Source of the DNA: JBBIOI01 sp037443425
GTDB taxonomy: Bacteria; Desulfobacterota; BSN033; UBA1163
Length of the DNA: 12,533 nucleotides
NCBI GenBank assembly: GCA_037443425.1
Contig: JBBIOI010000099.1
Coordinates: forward strand, 1 to 12,533
Reading direction: 5' to 3'
The notes beneath the pieces were generated by a model. It was not told the origin of the DNA, did not search any database, and worked only from the letters and a program-made list of their open reading frames with translations. The first letter of the stretch is position 1, and each line of letters opens with the position of its first letter. Position numbers and translations under genes: made by a program. This document shows, piece by piece, positions 5,756 to 12,533 of this stretch.

Positions 5756-6889
5756 TTAAATTTTGATCCAGTTGCGCTTAAGACCATAGTAAAGCAACAG
5801 CCCTGCAAGATAAGCCACACCCATATTCCACATGGCCGTACCTGTAGTGACGATAAGAACAAAAAGATTTTGCCTTCTTAGTTTGATATCCTGAACAACC
5901 AGTGCCAATTCTAACCCGGCAAAAAAGAGAATGACACCTAATATCGGACGGGGAAAAACCTGAAAAAGGAGAGCTACAGAATCGCTCAGAAAAAGTCCTA
6001 TTAGTAGGACAATCGCACCCAGAATAATTAAGGCTCCTCCTGTCCTGGCACCGAAACGAATATGACCTGCCATTCCACCGGCTCCATGACACATTGGTAC
6101 TCCTCCTATGAATGCACTGATTAAATTCATCACTCCGTGATCGATAGCAATGACCTTTGCTGTCACTTTTCGATCGGGGAAGTAATGATTATTCTCTGCA
6201 ACAGTTCCAATAATGGCATTGCCGAGTGTAAGTGGGGCTTGAGGAAGCCCTAAGATTAAAAAACCCACAAGAAGGTCATTCCAAGAGATTCGTGAAAATG
6301 ACAATTCAGGCAATCGAAATCGAAGTGATAAATGGAAAAGCTCTCTAATCAATTCTGGTTTTTGTATAAAGGAAAAGACAATTCCATATCCCAACAGGGC
6401 AAGCATAGCTGGAAGGCGTTGATTGTTTAAAAGGATCAAGGTCAGAATAACACCACCGATCGCCAATATGGGTTGTGTCTTCATCATCCCCAATCCTTCG
6501 AGGATAAAACTCAGACCTAACCCAAGCATAATACCCCGAACCACAGGTTTTGTGGTGACCCTTTCAATCCAGGTAATAACACCTGTAGCCCCCATCAAAA
6601 GCCAGAAGAGACCTGTAAAGATCCCTGATCCCCATATCATACCTGGAGTGATTGTCCCTGCATGAGCAATTGCCATTCCACCGATTGCCTTCATTGGTTG
6701 AATAGGAATAGGTGTTTTGAAATAAAACCCTACAAATATTTTAAAGAGACCGAAAGCAACCAGAATACCTAAAGGATCCATTTTATTGAGTGTGATATAT
6801 CCAACAACAAAAGGTATTAATGTCCCGAGATCACCAAAGGCACCTGCAAATTCCATCTTATTAAACTCATTACCCCATAAACGCATCAT
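5756..6889 (-). CDS. MOT1-family molybdate transporter (putative sulfate/molybdate permease)
   Basis: This 377-residue inner-membrane protein consists of about ten hydrophobic segments. Both signatures of the MOT1 branch of the SulP-related transporters are present: FGDLGTLIPF (residues 18-27) near the N-terminus and PMCHGAGGMAGHIRFGARTGG (265-285). QPMKAIGG (64-71) and LGLPQAPLTLGNAI are also typical. Like other MOT1 proteins it lacks the C-terminal STAS domain of true SulP sulfate permeases. Plant MOT1 proteins carry molybdate with high affinity. Molybdate (or tungstate) is therefore the likely substrate, supported by the ModE-like regulator gene 75 bases upstream on the same strand. AAAGGG precedes the tandem ATGATG start; either ATG could be used. 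No ABC-type modABC genes are in the window. Its end faces the hydrolase gene with the repeat between them. Confidence 0.85.
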   Translation of the reverse strand: MMRLWGNEFNKMEFAGAFGDLGTLIPFVVGYITLNKMDPLGILVAFGLFKIFVGFYFKTPIPIQPMKAIGGMAIAHAGTITPGMIWGSGIFTGLFWLLMGATGVITWIERVTTKPVVRGIMLGLGLSFILEGLGMMKTQPILAIGGVILTLILLNNQRLPAMLALLGYGIVFSFIQKPELIRELFHLSLRFRLPELSFSRISWNDLLVGFLILGLPQAPLTLGNAIIGTVAENNHYFPDRKVTAKVIAIDHGVMNLISAFIGGVPMCHGAGGMAGHIRFGARTGGALIILGAIVLLIGLFLSDSVALLFQVFPRPILGVILFFAGLELALVVQDIKLRRQNLFVLIVTTGTAMWNMGVAYLAGLLLYYGLKRNWIKI

Positions 6890-6964
6890 TTATCCCTTTC
6901 TTAATAAAACTTTTCACACTTTCCGGATTTAAAGGATATAAGTTAGCAAATGAAAGATATACAA

Positions 6965-7315
6965 TTACCCCTGTTTCGATGGAATAATTCCTAAGAATCT
7001 CTGGTTAAATCTTTCTTCTACCATTTCCTGAAGTTCCCTGAGAAGAGAATCTACTTTTTCAACAAACTCCTTACCTTTTGATGTTAAATGCGCCCCTCCT
7101 CCTTTTCGACCTAATTTCGTATCCAATATTTTAAACCCAGCTCTTTGTTCAATCTTTCTGATTATACCCCATGCATGACGATAGGACATCCCGAACTCAT
7201 CTGCCGCCCGTTGAATAGAACCTAACCGATCCACTGCCAAAAGCAGTGCTGCCTTACCACATCCAAGAACCACTTCCCCCTTATTTTCAATCCAGAATTT
7301 TGCCTTTATTTTCAT
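6965..7315 (-). CDS. ModE-like winged-helix regulator, DNA-binding domain only
   Basis: The 116-residue protein matches the N-terminal DNA-binding domain of ModE, the molybdate-responsive regulator. It has a strand region (KAKFWIENKGEVVLGCGKAALL), the LysR-like helix-turn-helix GSIQRAADEFGMSYRHAWGII (about 32-52), and the wing GRKGGGAHLTSKGKEFVE. A coiled-coil-like helix at about 88-104 probably forms the dimer contact. E. coli ModE is about 260 residues and has two molybdate-binding TOBE modules; these are absent here, so how it senses metal is open. I choose the ATG at 7315 because GGAGG (7321-7325) lies five bases before it. The in-frame ATG at 7327 overlaps that binding site and has none of its own. 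It is first in an operon with the MOT1 transporter. A strong promoter with an internal inverted repeat lies directly upstream, suggesting autoregulation. Confidence 0.85.
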   Translation of the reverse strand: MKIKAKFWIENKGEVVLGCGKAALLLAVDRLGSIQRAADEFGMSYRHAWGIIRKIEQRAGFKILDTKLGRKGGGAHLTSKGKEFVEKVDSLLRELQEMVEERFNQRFLGIIPSKQG

Positions 7316-7320
7316 GAAAG

Positions 7321-7325
7321 CCTCC
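7321..7325 (-). promoter_or_regulatory. Ribosome binding site that decides the regulator start
   Basis: On the minus strand GGAGG lies five bases before the ATG at 7315. It overlaps the G of the outer in-frame ATG (7327), which has only AT-rich DNA upstream. The inner ATG is therefore the likely start. Confidence 0.7.
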
Positions 7326-7342
7326 ATTTAAAATTGATAAAC

Positions 7343-7372
7343 ATTATATGCTAATAAAAGCATATTTGTCAA
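7343..7372 (-). promoter_or_regulatory. Consensus sigma-70 promoter of the regulator-transporter operon
   Basis: On the minus strand TTGACA (7372-7367) and TATAAT (7348-7343) are both perfect consensus boxes, separated by 18 bases. Transcription should start near 7336, giving a leader of about 20 bases before the ATG at 7315. So strong a promoter in front of a regulator gene would be expected to be held down by a repressor. Confidence 0.8.
7346..7365. promoter_or_regulatory. Candidate ModE-type operator: perfect 7-6-7 inverted repeat
   Basis: ATATGCT (7346-7352) and AGCATAT (7359-7365) are perfect inverted halves around a 6-base centre. They fill the spacer between the -35 and -10 boxes and overlap the -10. 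The E. coli ModE site is also an AT-rich inverted repeat with a 6-base centre and TATAT-type arms. A dimer of the regulator bound here would block RNA polymerase. That this regulator binds here is inferred from position and symmetry. Confidence 0.6.
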
Positions 7373-7427
7373 ATAACTAAAAACTATGTAAAAATTCTAT
7401 CAGGATAGAGAGGTGGTGAAAAAGTTA

Positions 7428-7455
7428 TTGACTGAATAATTTAATAAGTTATATT
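7428..7455 (+). promoter_or_regulatory. Probable promoter of the SNF2 helicase gene
   Basis: TTGACT (7428-7433) and TATATT (7450-7455) are 16 bases apart and about 52 bases before the helicase ATG. Two AT-rich inverted arms, 7435-7447 and 7469-7481 (11 of 13 positions complementary), surround the -10 box. They could form an operator or simply reflect AT-rich sequence. Confidence 0.45.
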
Positions 7456-7507
7456 ACATTGGTAAAGATTATTAAATTAATAGTTTTTCAATAAAGAGTC
7501 TTAAGAA

Positions 7508-10500
7508 ATGGCACTTACAACACAATTGGAATACTATTTCAATAAAAAGATTAGACAGAAAGGTCATTTTTATTACAAAGGTGGAGCCGTTGATATTATC
7601 TATGGTAATGAAGAAGAGGTCGAAGCCAAGGTGTTCGGGACCGATACCTATGATATTTATTTATACCGAAAGGATGATACAGTATATGCCTCTTGTAGTT
7701 GCCCTTATTTTCAAAATGAAATGGAGGCTTGCAAACACATCTGGGCAACACTTCTCTCAGTAGAGAAGAAGGGATATCTTTTGGGTAAATATAGGAATGA
7801 TCCACTTTATATCAAAATTTATACTGAGAAGGATTACTTGAAAGATGGAGACTGGGAGGATGGATATGAAAATATTTCTTTAAATTTTAAAAGCGCTTAT
7901 TATCCCCATTTGAAGAGAAAAGATGCTATTCAATCTATTAAGCAACCACCTGGATGGAAAGGGTTTCTCGATTCTTTAAAACTCAGATTAGAAATGCAAA
8001 GGCTCAGGAAAGAGCCTTTTGAAAAAAAGAATCAGATTCTCTATTTGATTGATGTTTCTGAATCCAATAAGATGAATAGCCTTGTAATTGAGGTAGCCCA
8101 GAGGCAGATGAAAAAGAATGGTGAACTGGGGAAGATAAAATCCTATACCAGTTTGTATTTAAAACCAGAGAATTTTTCTGACCCACAGGATCAACAGATT
8201 GTAGCATTGTTAATTGGAAGCCAGAGTTATAATGGATACTATTATGGCTATCCAAGTTATTTTAGAAGAGGTACTTGTTTTTATATAACTTCTGTTTCAA
8301 TGATGGAAAATCTTATGAAGCTTCTCTCTCAAACTGGCAGATGTTTTCTCAGGAAGGCGAATTACGAGATTGAAAAATATCCCCTCGAGTGGGATGATGC
8401 AGGGTCATGGGAAATCTTTTTGAGTTTGGAAAGGTCAGGCAATTCCTATCTGCTTAAAGGTCATTTCCAACGAGGGGAGGATCAGATTTCTATTGAAAAA
8501 CCCATTCTTTTATTTCCTGGAGGTCTCCTTTTCTTTGAAAATAAGGTAGCCCGATTTACAGATAAAGGGATCTTTGACTGGCTCTCTCTTTTAAGAAAAC
8601 AAAAAAGCCTTCTTATTCCATTCAATGAAGTGGAGGATTTTGTAAAGGAATTAATGATGATGCCTCTCATTCCAGGGCTATCCCTTCCTGAAGAGTTACG
8701 ATATGAGGAGATCCATTTAACACCAAAACCTTGGCTCAGAATAATAGCACCTAAGAGAAAGGACGGATGGAATGCTGATAAACTGAACTGGGATTTAGCG
8801 TATGATTACGATGGGAAGTTGGTTCAATATGAAGATTTATCTCATGGTATATTTAAAGATGGACAGAGATGCATTATCGTTAGAGATATTGATTTTGAAA
8901 ACAATGCGTATAAAAAGATTCGAAGTTTAGGGTTTAAAGAAATTTATTCCTATGGAGAATTAAGGAGGGAGATTTCTCCAAGGAATATCCCAAAGGCGAT
9001 TCGTGAACTAATTTCTTTAGGATGGCATGTGGAGGCTGAAGGGAAGATCTATCGCCGTCCAGGAAGGTTGAACCTCTCTGTAACATCGGGAATTGATTGG
9101 TTTGAATTGCATGGGGAGGTCCAATTTGATGATAGGACTATAAAATTACCAGAATTGCTTTCGGCGCTTAAAAAAGGTGATAATATTGTCGTTCTCGATG
9201 ATGGTACATTTGGAATGATCCCAGAGGAGTGGTTGAAAAGGTATGGTATTCTCTCTTCCCTCGGGAAAACACATGGTGACCATATCAGATTCTCACGCTC
9301 TCAGGCATGGCTTCTTGACGCCCTTATATCATCACAACCTGAATCCAGATGTGATGAAGTCTTTGAACATCTGCGAAAAGAGCTTAGAAGTTTTGAAGGG
9401 GTCAAACCATGTGATCCGCCAGAGGGTTTTGTGGGTAGTTTAAGAGAATATCAAAAAGATGGATTGGGTTGGATACATTTTTTAGAAAGATTTGGATTAG
9501 GGGGATGTCTTGCCGATGATATGGGCCTGGGTAAGACCATACAGGTACTCGCTATGCTCGAAGAGAGACGAAAGAAACGGGTATACAAAGATGATAACAG
9601 AGTTGGGGACAGTTTAAATCAAAGCGAAAGAGTTTTGGGTCCTTCACTGGTTGTAGCACCGAAATCACTTGTCTTTAACTGGATTCAGGAGGCAAGACGG
9701 TTCACCCCAAATTTAAAAATCCTTGACCACACAGGGACAAATAGACTGAAACCAGGGGATCATTTTGAAAACTATGACCTTATCCTTACAACCTATGGAA
9801 CACTGCGAAAAGATGTTGTTGAATTCAAGGATATTGAGTTTGACTACTGTATCCTTGATGAAGGGCAAATGATCAAGAATGCTAATACCCAATCTGCAAA
9901 GGCAGCTCGACTTATCAAGGCAAAAAATCGTCTTGTGCTAAGCGGAACCCCTATTGAAAATCATCTTGGAGAGCTCTGGAGTCTCTTTGAATTCCTTAAC
10001 CCTGGAATGTTAGGCTCAACATCTGTGTTTAAATTTTTTGGTTCAGGAGGAAGAAACACAGACCCAGAGATTCGCGAGTTACTCGGAAAGGTGCTTCGGC
10101 CATTCATTCTTCGTCGAACAAAGAGACAGGTAGCATCTGAACTTCCAGAAAAATTTGAACAGACCATATATTGCGATCTCGAATCAGTGCAGAGGAAACT
10201 TTATAATGAGTTGAGAGACCATTACCGTCAGAACTTAATTCGTCAGGTGGAGCTTGATGGTATAAATAGGTCCAAGATTCAGATTCTTGAAGCACTTCTA
10301 AGACTAAGACAGGCTGCATGTCATCCAGGACTCATTGACAGATCAAAGGTTTCCTATCCCAGTGCAAAGCTCGATGTTTTAATGCCACAACTCGAGCAGA
10401 TCATAGAGGAAAATTATAAGGTTCTGGTCTTTTCACAGTTTACAAGCTTCCTTTCAATCCTTCGGGAGAAATTGGATATAAATAATATTCCCTATGCATA

Positions 10501-10867
10501 CCTTGATGGTCAAACACAAAATCGAAAGGCAGTAGTCGAGAGATTCCAGAAAGATTCTGATTGCAAGCTCTTCCTAATTAGCCTTAAAGCTGGTGGACTC
10601 GGCCTAAACCTCACAGAGGCTGAATATGTTTATCTGCTTGATCCGTGGTGGAATCCAGCAGTTGAAGCTCAGGCTATTGATAGAACACATAGAATCGGAC
10701 AGACTAAAAAAGTATTTGCCTATCGTATCATAGCCCGAGATACTGTAGAAGAAAAAGTTTTGGAACTTCAGCAGAAAAAGAGGGATTTAGCCGAGGCTAT
10801 AATTAATGCTGATAATAGTATTATAAGAAATCTCACGAAAGAAGATTTAGAATTGCTCCTCTCATAA
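7508..10867 (+). CDS. SWIM zinc-finger SNF2-family ATPase/helicase
   Basis: The 1119-residue protein is a SNF2-type DNA translocase. An N-terminal SWIM zinc finger is seen as Cys63-x-Cys65...Cys75-x-His77. A long, poorly conserved middle part (about 100-620) follows. The two-lobed motor comes next: Walker A DDMGLGKT (residues 670-677), Walker B variant DEGQ (784-787), SGTPIENHLGELW from 812, the C-lobe VLVFSQFTSFL, GGLGLNLTEAEYVYLLDPWWNP (from 1029) and the arginine-finger motif RTHRIGQ (1059-1065). It is full length with no frame break. Bacterial SWIM-SNF2 proteins of this size are widespread; they probably remodel protein-DNA complexes or nucleic acid, but their pathway is mostly unknown. 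A weak AAAGAG is the only binding-site candidate, nine bases before the ATG. It diverges from the molybdate operon and has no co-oriented partner gene, so it seems to be a single-gene unit. Confidence 0.92.
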   Translation: MALTTQLEYYFNKKIRQKGHFYYKGGAVDIIYGNEEEVEAKVFGTDTYDIYLYRKDDTVYASCSCPYFQNEMEACKHIWATLLSVEKKGYLLGKYRNDPLYIKIYTEKDYLKDGDWEDGYENISLNFKSAYYPHLKRKDAIQSIKQPPGWKGFLDSLKLRLEMQRLRKEPFEKKNQILYLIDVSESNKMNSLVIEVAQRQMKKNGELGKIKSYTSLYLKPENFSDPQDQQIVALLIGSQSYNGYYYGYPSYFRRGTCFYITSVSMMENLMKLLSQTGRCFLRKANYEIEKYPLEWDDAGSWEIFLSLERSGNSYLLKGHFQRGEDQISIEKPILLFPGGLLFFENKVARFTDKGIFDWLSLLRKQKSLLIPFNEVEDFVKELMMMPLIPGLSLPEELRYEEIHLTPKPWLRIIAPKRKDGWNADKLNWDLAYDYDGKLVQYEDLSHGIFKDGQRCIIVRDIDFENNAYKKIRSLGFKEIYSYGELRREISPRNIPKAIRELISLGWHVEAEGKIYRRPGRLNLSVTSGIDWFELHGEVQFDDRTIKLPELLSALKKGDNIVVLDDGTFGMIPEEWLKRYGILSSLGKTHGDHIRFSRSQAWLLDALISSQPESRCDEVFEHLRKELRSFEGVKPCDPPEGFVGSLREYQKDGLGWIHFLERFGLGGCLADDMGLGKTIQVLAMLEERRKKRVYKDDNRVGDSLNQSERVLGPSLVVAPKSLVFNWIQEARRFTPNLKILDHTGTNRLKPGDHFENYDLILTTYGTLRKDVVEFKDIEFDYCILDEGQMIKNANTQSAKAARLIKAKNRLVLSGTPIENHLGELWSLFEFLNPGMLGSTSVFKFFGSGGRNTDPEIRELLGKVLRPFILRRTKRQVASELPEKFEQTIYCDLESVQRKLYNELRDHYRQNLIRQVELDGINRSKIQILEALLRLRQAACHPGLIDRSKVSYPSAKLDVLMPQLEQIIEENYKVLVFSQFTSFLSILREKLDINNIPYAYLDGQTQNRKAVVERFQKDSDCKLFLISLKAGGLGLNLTEAEYVYLLDPWWNPAVEAQAIDRTHRIGQTKKVFAYRIIARDTVEEKVLELQQKKRDLAEAIINADNSIIRNLTKEDLELLLS

Positions 10868-10952
10868 GAATTTTGCTTCATTTGTTTGTAATAATAAAAA
10901 TGTCCAAAGGTTTCTTTCCTCCATATTTTTTCTGCTGCCCTCTGTTTGCTAT

Positions 10953-12290
10953 TTAATTTCGGAAAGGAAGAACCCATATTAAAATAGCGAGTATATAGCA
11001 GGATATAAGCGAAATGATTACATAAGGGATCGAGTAGCTAAAAAATTCCTTAAGAGTTGTCTTCTTCTGATCTTCTTTCTCAGCTAAATTTTTTGCTACA
11101 AAAAGGGCAGGAGCACCAGCAATGGTAAGATTGCTACCTAAGGTTCCAGCCCATAGAAGGGTCCAATATAGGGGCCAAGGGTTTATCCCTTGCTCTTTAC
11201 CCAAATCCCTGATCACATATAGCATTGTTAGGATATAGGCATCATGTTCCACAATTCCTACAATCGGTGCTGTGACCCAATAGAGCAAGCTGGTTCCTGC
11301 CAAGAGACTGGATTGAATGAGTGGAGTAATCCAATGAGCGATCATCTTAATTATGCCAGCATGATCAAGACCTCCCACAAGAGCAAATAAGGAAATATAG
11401 AAGAAAATAGCTCTCCAATCAAGTGTTGAAAGGACTTCCTCAAACGAGGGAATTTCTATAAGAAAACCTTTACGAAAAATTTCAAATATGAGGACTAAAG
11501 CCAAGGCTCCACAGAAAGCGATGTATCCAAGGCAGACACCAAAGAGTGGACGGTTGGCCATTGCTAAAATGGTAAGAAGAAAGATTCCACATACAACAAG
11601 GGCAAAGCGTTTATCCTTTATGTGCTCGAGGTACCTTTCTTCTTTTTGAATAAGTGATAAATCCATGCTTTTTCCTTCATAAATCTTTGAAAACTTCCAA
11701 TAAAAGAAGGCCACAGTCACAAGATAAGAGATACAAAGGATAAAAAATGAGGAGGGTCGTCCTGAATGCCAGATAAATCCGCCAAATTCTATCTTGGATA
11801 CACTATGGAGCATCTGCGGAGGGAGATCTCCTAATAGAAGGGCAGTTCCCATAAAGTTTGCACAAAGTCCCACAAATAGAACAGGACCGAAGGCTTTAAA
11901 TTTGAATCTTCTACATGCATGAAAGATTACAGGGGCAAACATCAGGACCACCACTACGTTATCTATTAGCATCGAAACAAATCCAGCAAGAAGTCCAATG
12001 GAGGTTACAAATATAGCTACATTTCCTTTTGACATCCGAAGGGCAATCGAGGCTAAGAATTCTGGTACCCCTGTCTTACCAAAATATCCTGCGATGATCC
12101 ATATACTTAAAAGAATCATAATTACATTCCAATCTACAAATTGGAAGGCCTGGACCTCTGTCATTACACCAAAAAGAATCATACCAAAGATGCCCAAAAG
12201 TGCAGCAATTACACTATCGATCCATCCCGTGATAACTAAAAATATGCTTCCTAAGAAGACAATGCTTGCAACAATTTGAAAGGAGTCCAT
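10953..12290 (-). CDS. ArsB/NhaD-type permease (ion transporter superfamily)
   Basis: This 445-residue inner-membrane protein has about eleven to twelve hydrophobic segments in the two-repeat layout of the ArsB/NhaD/SLC13 ion transporters. The first half carries LIDNVVVVLMFAPV (about 108-121) and GDLPPQM (154-160). The second half has the matching re-entrant motif LGSNLTIAGAPALFVAKNLAEKE (about 380-402). These correspond to the 'DN...APV' and 'GD.P' / 'G.N.T..GA.AN' motifs of the family. A cytoplasmic charged loop (about 200-230) separates the halves. Substrates in this superfamily include arsenite, Na+/H+ and di- or tricarboxylates. The sequence does not let me choose, and no arsenic genes are nearby. 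AAGGA lies nine bases before the ATG. Its 3' end meets the helicase gene 85 bases away, with no clear terminator between them. Confidence 0.83.
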   Translation of the reverse strand: MDSFQIVASIVFLGSIFLVITGWIDSVIAALLGIFGMILFGVMTEVQAFQFVDWNVIMILLSIWIIAGYFGKTGVPEFLASIALRMSKGNVAIFVTSIGLLAGFVSMLIDNVVVVLMFAPVIFHACRRFKFKAFGPVLFVGLCANFMGTALLLGDLPPQMLHSVSKIEFGGFIWHSGRPSSFFILCISYLVTVAFFYWKFSKIYEGKSMDLSLIQKEERYLEHIKDKRFALVVCGIFLLTILAMANRPLFGVCLGYIAFCGALALVLIFEIFRKGFLIEIPSFEEVLSTLDWRAIFFYISLFALVGGLDHAGIIKMIAHWITPLIQSSLLAGTSLLYWVTAPIVGIVEHDAYILTMLYVIRDLGKEQGINPWPLYWTLLWAGTLGSNLTIAGAPALFVAKNLAEKEDQKKTTLKEFFSYSIPYVIISLISCYILAILIWVLPFRN

Positions 12291-12359
12291 TTCTATTCGT
12301 CCTTATTGTTATCCAAGATATATCCAAAGAAGCCGACCCTTTTTTGAAAATCCAGATGT

Positions 12360-12388
12360 ATTATTATACCTGACCATAAACTTGTCAA
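12360..12388 (-). promoter_or_regulatory. Probable promoter of the ArsB/NhaD-type permease gene
   Basis: On the minus strand a consensus TTGACA (12388-12383) is followed after 17 bases by AATAAT (12365-12360). A perfect TATAAT (12368-12363) overlaps it but with only 14 bases of spacing. The boxes lie about 70 bases before the ATG at 12290. Confidence 0.45.
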
Positions 12389-12413
12389 TAGTGGTAGTAG
12401 AGAGCCCTGAAAA

Positions 12414-12450
12414 AGTCTTTGATAGACTGGGAGGTAGGGTTCAAAACCCT
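12414..12450. other. Two adjacent small hairpins of unknown role
   Basis: AGTCT / AGACT (12414-12418 and 12424-12428) form a 5-base stem with a 5-base loop. AGGG / CCCT (12436-12439 and 12447-12450) form a second stem with loop TTCAAAA. The second resembles a tRNA T-arm loop, but no cloverleaf can be built around it. The flanking DNA to 12533 shows no gene. It may be a piece of a dispersed repeat or the edge of a feature outside the window. Confidence 0.25.
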
Positions 12451-12533
12451 TCGAATGCGGGCTTTTAATGTTTAAATTGCTAATAATAGTGCTAATCTAT
12501 AAAAGGTATACGCTCGAAGTGTAAATTGCAAAA

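Noticed and set aside
5778..6092. Minus-strand frame of 104 codons inside the MOT1 gene
   Set aside because: It is a shifted reading of the transporter gene; the real frame carries the conserved MOT1 motif in the same bases.
7405..7440. Very short GTG-started frame after GAGAGG upstream of the helicase gene
   Set aside because: It has only seven codons before TAA and no sign of coding character; probably chance.
11998..12279. Plus-strand frame of 93 codons opposite the ArsB-like permease
   Set aside because: It is an antisense shadow of a membrane-protein gene, rich in Ile, Pro and Lys, with no ribosome binding site or recognisable domain.
12431..12455. Possible tRNA because of GGGTTCAAAACCC
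   Set aside because: The T-arm-like hairpin has no matching acceptor stem, D-arm or 7-base anticodon loop; the upstream hairpin has a 5-base loop.
1..12533. CRISPR array, insertion sequence or phage genes
   Set aside because: No regularly spaced repeats, transposase or integrase motifs, or phage structural genes were seen on either strand.

Overview
The window looks like chromosomal DNA of a Gram-negative, AT-leaning bacterium. Exported proteins with Sec-type signal peptides, a MOT1-type molybdate permease with a one-domain ModE-like regulator, and a paired dispersed repeat of the ATTCCCG...CGGGAAT...CCAG type would all fit Desulfobacterota (the old Deltaproteobacteria) or a related anaerobic lineage such as Nitrospirota. 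This placement is inference; no rRNA or marker gene is present. There are no tRNA or rRNA genes, CRISPR arrays, transposases or phage genes.

Layout. (A) 1-4561, plus strand: six genes for exported or membrane-anchored proteins with no recognisable enzyme among them. Three of them (the 5'-truncated first gene, 925-1509 and 3959-4561) carry CARDB-like beta-sandwich domains. Between them lie a larger secreted protein of 526 residues and two short exported proteins that I cannot assign. The last five genes are spaced by 16-81 bases and are probably one operon. The first is separated from the rest by 302 bases of AT- and purine-rich DNA holding duplicated start-site-like sequence. (B) 4779-5492, plus: a cysteine hydrolase of the isochorismatase superfamily, very like RutB, without any other pyrimidine-degradation gene. 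(C) 5597-5678: a dispersed inverted repeat whose first hairpin probably ends transcription of the hydrolase, lying between convergent genes. (D) 7315-5756, minus: a ModE-type winged-helix regulator followed by a MOT1-family molybdate transporter. In front of the regulator is a textbook promoter (TTGACA, 18 bases, TATAAT) whose spacer holds a perfect 7-6-7 inverted repeat, a strong candidate operator for autoregulation. (E) 7508-10867, plus: a 1119-residue SWIM zinc-finger SNF2 ATPase. (F) 12290-10953, minus: an ArsB/NhaD (ion transporter superfamily) permease convergent with the ATPase gene.

How the genes fit together: regions A and D look like functional units (a cell-envelope or secreted protein set, and a self-regulated molybdate uptake unit). 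The hydrolase, helicase and ArsB-like permease appear to be singletons. The least explained content is the exported CARDB cluster and the molybdate-type operator.
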